Below, piece after piece: positions 60,101 through 64,000 of a stretch of 64,000 bases of DNA; positions within the stretch are counted from its first letter, which is position 1, and every line of letters begins with the position of its first letter. The notes beneath the pieces are model-generated. The model ran no database searches. It saw only the letters and a list, made by a program, of their open reading frames with translations, and had not been told where the DNA came from. Source of the DNA: Vitrella brassicaformis (Eukaryota; Sar; Vitrellaceae); the NCBI GenBank assembly GCA_001179505.1, contig CDMY01000337.1, positions 5,567-69,566 of the forward strand. The letters are read 5' to 3'. The position numbers were made by a program, and so were the translations under genes.

Positions 60101-60621
60101 TCGGTCTCGGTCATCATTGCCGGCCCGTCAGACGTCGAGAGCACGGTCGCCATCATGGCCTGGTTCTCGTCAGACAGGCCGGCAGTCTTGACAGCGGCCT
60201 CGCCTGACTTGGCGCCCTCCTTGGCGCGCTTCAGCTGCTCTTTTCTGGCCGATGACAGCTTCCCCCTCTTGAGTTTCATGACGCCAGCGTCCGTCCAGTC
60301 CATCTTGGACACAGCGGCACCGCCCTTTGCCTCCGCCTCCTTCTTGGTCACCTCGTTCCTCCCCCCCGCAGCCGCATAGATGGCGTAACGCATCCCGCTC
60401 GGGTCGTCCTTGGTCTCATAAAGGGGCACCTTATCCCCCTCCCCCTCGCTCTCAGACCTCGCCCCTCCGCTGACAATCGTGCTGCGCCATGCCTGCAGAG
60501 GGTGCCTCACCGGCCGATCGCCGTAGTCTTGCGCAAAGGCCAGGGGGGAAGAAGAGAGCACGAAATAGGAGAGGGTGAGGACCAGCCATCTCCTCGGCTG
60601 GGGGAGAGCCGTTCCCGCCAT
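57114..60621 (-). CDS. Secreted subtilisin-like serine protease (S8) with Glu for Asp in the triad
   Basis: Start ATG at 60621: the signal peptide WLVLTLSYFVLSSSPLAFAQ ends near residue 32. A large prosegment follows, with an I9-inhibitor-like portion (KVTGLYRSTPVVSARVPAVA then EPAVEEIFRYP) and an Asp-rich linker with DILMDDDDDTPIDAKDDDEP. The catalytic domain has AIMEIGGIREEHPVF where family members have D-T/S-G (Glu codon 59045-59047), the His motif DPHATGVAGNAAGFYSS (His codon 58898-58900), the oxyanion Asn in FVKSAGNGG, and the Ser motif AGGTSFAAPVVAGAM (Ser codon 58167-58169). A C-terminal domain continues GFSPLWGAGVLNMRLW to KGSQLVYYG and ends ITDVKPEKSC with TGA at 57114-57116. Roughly eight exons. 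Fold assignment is firm; activity is uncertain because of the Glu. Confidence 0.85.
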
Positions 60622-61054
60622 TCCGCAGCTCTCGCGGCGGCGTCTTTTCACAGCCACCCTGTGAGGATGACCTCGAACACGATGGCGAGTATCGTCTCCA
60701 CACTCAGCGGCTCCATGCACACACCCCGCTGCTGATGCGCACAACACCTGCGCCAATCTGTGTACACTGTACGGTGGCCAGGATGCTCGCTCTGACGTTT
60801 TAAGCTCGCAGACGTCACAAATCCCATCCCATCTCCCCGTCAGCTGCTTCCATCGTTCCCAACGCTCCTCTTTTCCTCTTCGTTTTCTGCCAATCCACCT
60901 TCCCATCCCTCCCGACCTTCCCAACCAGCAGATCTCCTTCCCGACAGCGTCCGCAGCCCTCAGCGACGTGTGAGAAGAGATCTGCCATTCTCTCGTGTCG
61001 GTTAGCTTCCCGCTGGGCCAACCAACCATAGCATCCCTTCATTCGACCGCGAGA
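60622..61054. promoter_or_regulatory. Divergent promoter, subtilisin / CAP protein
   Basis: 433 bp between two secreted-protein genes. It carries an inverted pair TGACGT (60793-60798) and ACGTCA (60812-60817), similar to CRE-like bZIP sites. Whether they bind anything is unknown. Confidence 0.4.
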
Positions 61055-62682
61055 ATGCCTTCAGCCGCCATGCTCCTCGCCCATCTGTCGGCTCTCGCCC
61101 TGTTTCTCTTCGTCGGCGTGACGCACGCCCTGCGCCGCCATGTCGTCAGCCACAACATGCTGGTGGTGGGCTCTGATGCAGCCCCGAGCAGCATCAGCAT
61201 CGCTGTGGCCGACCCCTGCAGCGAGAGCGACAACCACACCCTCTGTCTGCCGTCCGTCGCCCCTCCCCCACCTCCCCCTGAGGTCGGGACCAACGACCTC
61301 GACGACGAGAACGTCGACGTGTGCGCGTCCATGGAGGGGGAGCACAACATGACGGTGTGTGAGGCGGTGGGCACCGACGAGGACCAGATAGATGAGCGCC
61401 TCTTCCCCTTCAACGGCACCAAGTCGGGGCTGCCCGCTGCCGGCCTGCGGCCCTTTAGCTTCCTGCAGTTTAGGTATGGGCCTCCCCGTAGACCCCTCGT
61501 GAGGAGGGCGGGACGAAGCGGATCTACGGCTCCGGAAACCGGTGAGCCAACAAACACCACACGCACAAGCACACCGGGAGATGCATGGGTGTCTTTGTGT
61601 TGGTGATGGTGTGGTGTGCGATGTGTCAGAGTCTCCGGCCCCTGTGGAGTCCGAGGCCTCCGAGTCCCGCGAGCTGACCGGCACCGCCCCCGCCCATGGC
61701 GAGTGCCCCACGGACCTGCCCAGCGATGCGGCCAAGGGGACGTCAAACCACGGCGATGACCCATTCATTACACGTAACCACAACACTCCACACCACACCA
61801 CACCGCTTAAGCGGGGAGAGAGCGGCTGCTCATGTTTTGTTCGTCTTGGTGCGCGTGTGTGCATCGTCCGTCAGAGTTGTTTTGCGAGCAGAACGAGTAC
61901 CGTCGCGCCGCCGGTTTGTCGGTCCTGACATGGGACGATGCGCTGGCGGGTTTTTCCAAGACGTATCTGTTTCAGCTGGATAGAGAGGGATGCGCATTCC
62001 ACCACTCGTCACTCTCACAGAGAAAACAGGTACGTGCGTCATATGGACACAACACAACACATAACGACATACAGATACGGTGGATGTGCTGATGTGGTTG
62101 TGGTTGTGTGTGTGTGTGTGTGCAGATCGGTGCGTTCCGCCACCCTGGCGAGAATTTGTATCGCGGCAAGGGCGTGGCGCCCACCGGCGGACGAGTGGCC
62201 AAGCTGTGGTACGACGAGATACACTGCTACCGGTACAGACAACACACCACACACCACACAGCACACACACCCCCACACAGACTCGGACGGGCGCAAACAC
62301 CCATCCGTGTGTGTTCTTTCCGTCTGTGTGTGTGCAGCCACGGTCCGGTGGGCAACGGGTGCACCAAGGTGTGCGATCGTCGGTGCAGCCAAGGATCCAT
62401 CTCATGCCAAGTTGGACACTTCACACAACTCATGTGGCAGGTACGGTCGACCGACCACACACACAACCCTCCTCGACCAGAAATGTCCTCACTTGCGCTG
62501 CGCTGTGTGTGTGTGTGGGTCAGAGTCACACTCACATGGGCTGTGCCCGTCACCAGTGCCGCGGGAGCACATACCTGGTGTCCTGCCACTACGGCAACAT
62601 CGACGGCATGGGCGGCAACGTATACGGACAGCTGCCCTTCGACGACGCCTGCCGGGCACGACTCAACATACAATCCTGCTAG
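61055..62682 (+). CDS. Secreted CAP/SCP (PR-1-like) protein
   Basis: Member of the cysteine-rich secretory / antigen 5 / PR-1 superfamily. Start at 61055 (MPSAAMLLAHLSALALFLFV, signal peptide ending near THALRR). An acidic Pro-rich extension of about 180 residues includes SVAPPPPPPEVGTND. The CAP domain begins ELFCEQNEYRRAAGLSVLTW and holds the expected cavity residues: His in CAFHHSSLSQ, Glu in HPGENLYRGKGVAP, Glu in AKLWYDEIHCY and His in VGHFTQLMWQ. It closes with STYLVSCHYGNIDGMGGNVY and ends RLNIQSC with TAG at 62680-62682. Six or seven exons; introns carry (TG)n tracts. CAP proteins bind sterols or other lipids in several lineages; the role here is unknown. Confidence 0.88.
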
Positions 62683-63717
62683 CCGGCCGCCCGGCCACAT
62701 GGCCACACTGTGGCCACGTAGATGTAGCATTGCATAGCTATAGCTGCCTGCCCAGCTAGACAGAGGGAGTGAGGGCACGGGTTTTGTTTGTGTGTGAAGG
62801 TGCGGCGAAATGAAGTGACTGCTGTATGTGTGTGTGCGAGGAAATGAAGCTGGGCAGCCCTGGGCAGCCTTCCGGTGCGAAATGCAGCAGCTGGGTGTAC
62901 AGGCCAGGCCAATAGAGAGAAGTCGCTGAGTGGGTAGGTGGGTGGCTGTTTTGGTGTTTTTGTCCATCTGTGTGTGTGTGTAGACGAGGGGGGATACGTA
63001 GGTGTATATACAGACAGCTTCGCTTGCTGGTGCGTTTCACTCCAACGGGTGGGTTGCGCCGTGGGTTCTCTTCTGCCGGTCGGATGGGTCGCTGCAGCTG
63101 TTGATATTGGTCGACGCCGGTGAAGCATGGACTGACGCTGTATTTGCAAGGGCGTCAGTCGTGTCACCAGCGTTGGGACAAACGTACACAGCCAGCCGCA
63201 GCCAACACCCCACTGTGCGTGTGTACGTTCGTTCGTCCCAACGGGGGGGGTGGGCTTCGTTCGTTTGAGCTGCGTTGAAGCTGCGGTGGTCTGAAGGAGG
63301 TGACCTGGATGAGTATCTAATTATTAATTGCATCAGCTGCTGATGCAATTAATTGATGCAATTGATGGTCAGACACTCATCCAGGTCACCTCCTTCAGAC
63401 CGCGCATTCATTCCGGTGTTCTGTTTGTCGTTTGTCCGCTTTGCCGGCCAGTGGATGAGGACGGTCTGCCTTCGCTATATATGCGCACATGGTTATCCTT
63501 CTGTGGAGCAGCGAGGTGTGTTGCGTCTTCGGACGGACAGGTCCGCTCGTTTGTCTGTGGGTGTGTATCAGACGCTCTACATACACCAGTGAATCATGCT
63601 CTTTATTGCAGCTTGCAACAAGTAAAACAATCATCTCGCGTTCTGGTCCAAACAATGATTTCTTCAATCAATAACTGTCACGCGATGTCTCTGTGTGTCT
63701 GTGCGTTGACTGATGCA
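62683..63717. other. Convergent spacer containing a nested inverted repeat
   Basis: 1.0 kb between stops. No coding sequence supported; the main structure is the inverted repeat listed separately. Confidence 0.5.
63288..63401. repeat. Nested perfect inverted repeat (27-bp outer arms, 13-bp inner arms)
   Basis: Outer arms 63288-63314 and 63375-63401 are perfect reverse complements (GGTCTGAAGGAGGTGACCTG... on the left). Inside, 63324-63336 and 63340-63352 (TTAATTGCATCAG / CTGATGCAATTAA) form a second perfect hairpin. The inner part is AT-rich, unlike the surrounding DNA. It could be a small MITE-type element or a transcript-level hairpin in a 3' region. Confidence 0.85.
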
Positions 63718-64000
63718 TCAGTGCGTTGCGTGTGCTCTGAATCGGTGTGCCGCGTGCGGCTTGATGCTCTCCAGCACTTCACACGGATCACTCGACTCGG
63801 ACACCTTATGACACACACACACATCTATCCATCCATTGACCACAGCTGAATGCACCAATCCGCCTGCTCACCTCCATGTCCTTGAGTGCCTTGAGTGCCT
63901 CCTGCTCTGCGGCCGTCCCGCCCTCCTTCTCTCCCTCTGCGGCCCGCTTGCTGCTCGGGTGGGGCGCCTTGTGTGTGCTGGTTGTGGCGGGGGTTGGCTG
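63718..64000 (-). CDS. C-terminal exons of a gene truncated by the window edge
   Basis: Two exons fit in phase. 63872-64000 reads QPTPATTSTHKAPHPSSKRA, then EQEALKALKDME before a GTGAGC donor. The last exon, 63718-63804, follows a CATAAG acceptor and reads VSESSDPCEVLESIKPHAAH to TGA at 63718-63720. The sequence is polar and probably disordered; the family cannot be named from 70 residues. Its start lies to the right of the window. Confidence 0.5.

Noticed and set aside
63328-63849. 173-residue plus-strand frame
   Set aside because: It begins inside the inverted repeat and runs antisense to the two minus-strand exons that fit each other in phase.

Overview
This is eukaryotic nuclear DNA: GC-rich, with genes cut into many exons by GT-AG introns, and with tetranucleotide microsatellites (TCTG, CATC, GGCA, GACC) both inside introns and between genes. 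One protein starts with a signal peptide followed by a Phe-containing basic leader, as expected for a complex plastid of secondary origin. There is also a LOV-type blue-light receptor, a secreted-leader type II NADH dehydrogenase and a large secreted subtilisin. Together these point to a photosynthetic alveolate-type alga. A chromerid close to Vitrella is my best guess; this is inference, with no database search. Splice sites are canonical and gene orientation alternates, which argues against a dinoflagellate.

Layout, left to right: 3' end of a Pus7/TruD pseudouridine synthase (+); MATE transporter (-); disordered protein with a terminal membrane segment (+); 155-residue orphan (-) sharing a 111-bp promoter with snRNP SmG (+); DCN1 neddylation factor (+); a long PPR-EngB-SAP fusion with a plastid-type leader (-); NOP53 (+); zinc-ribbon orphan (-); secreted internal-repeat protein (+); NMD3 (-); about 9.6 kb without a recognisable gene (28129-37725); three-KH RNA-binding protein (-); type II NADH dehydrogenase (+); polytopic membrane orphan (-); long Pro/Ser-rich disordered protein (+); a weakly supported small gene (-); LOV protein (-); Pro-rich protein with a Lys/Ala tail (+); subtilisin with an unusual active site (-); CAP/SCP secreted protein (+); start-truncated gene at the right edge (-).

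From the left end to about 28 kb and from about 37.7 kb to the right end, genes mostly alternate in strand. This gives short divergent promoter regions and convergent ends. Several products serve ribosome biogenesis or RNA handling (Pus7, SmG, EngB fusion, NOP53, NMD3, KH protein), but they are not an operon and co-regulation is only a possibility. Two 300-N gaps (17523-17822 and 36893-37192) interrupt the sequence. The first lies inside an intron of the EngB gene, and the frame continues across it.

Exon coordinates were worked out by eye from frame, splice-site motifs and family conservation. Ends described as uncertain should be treated so.
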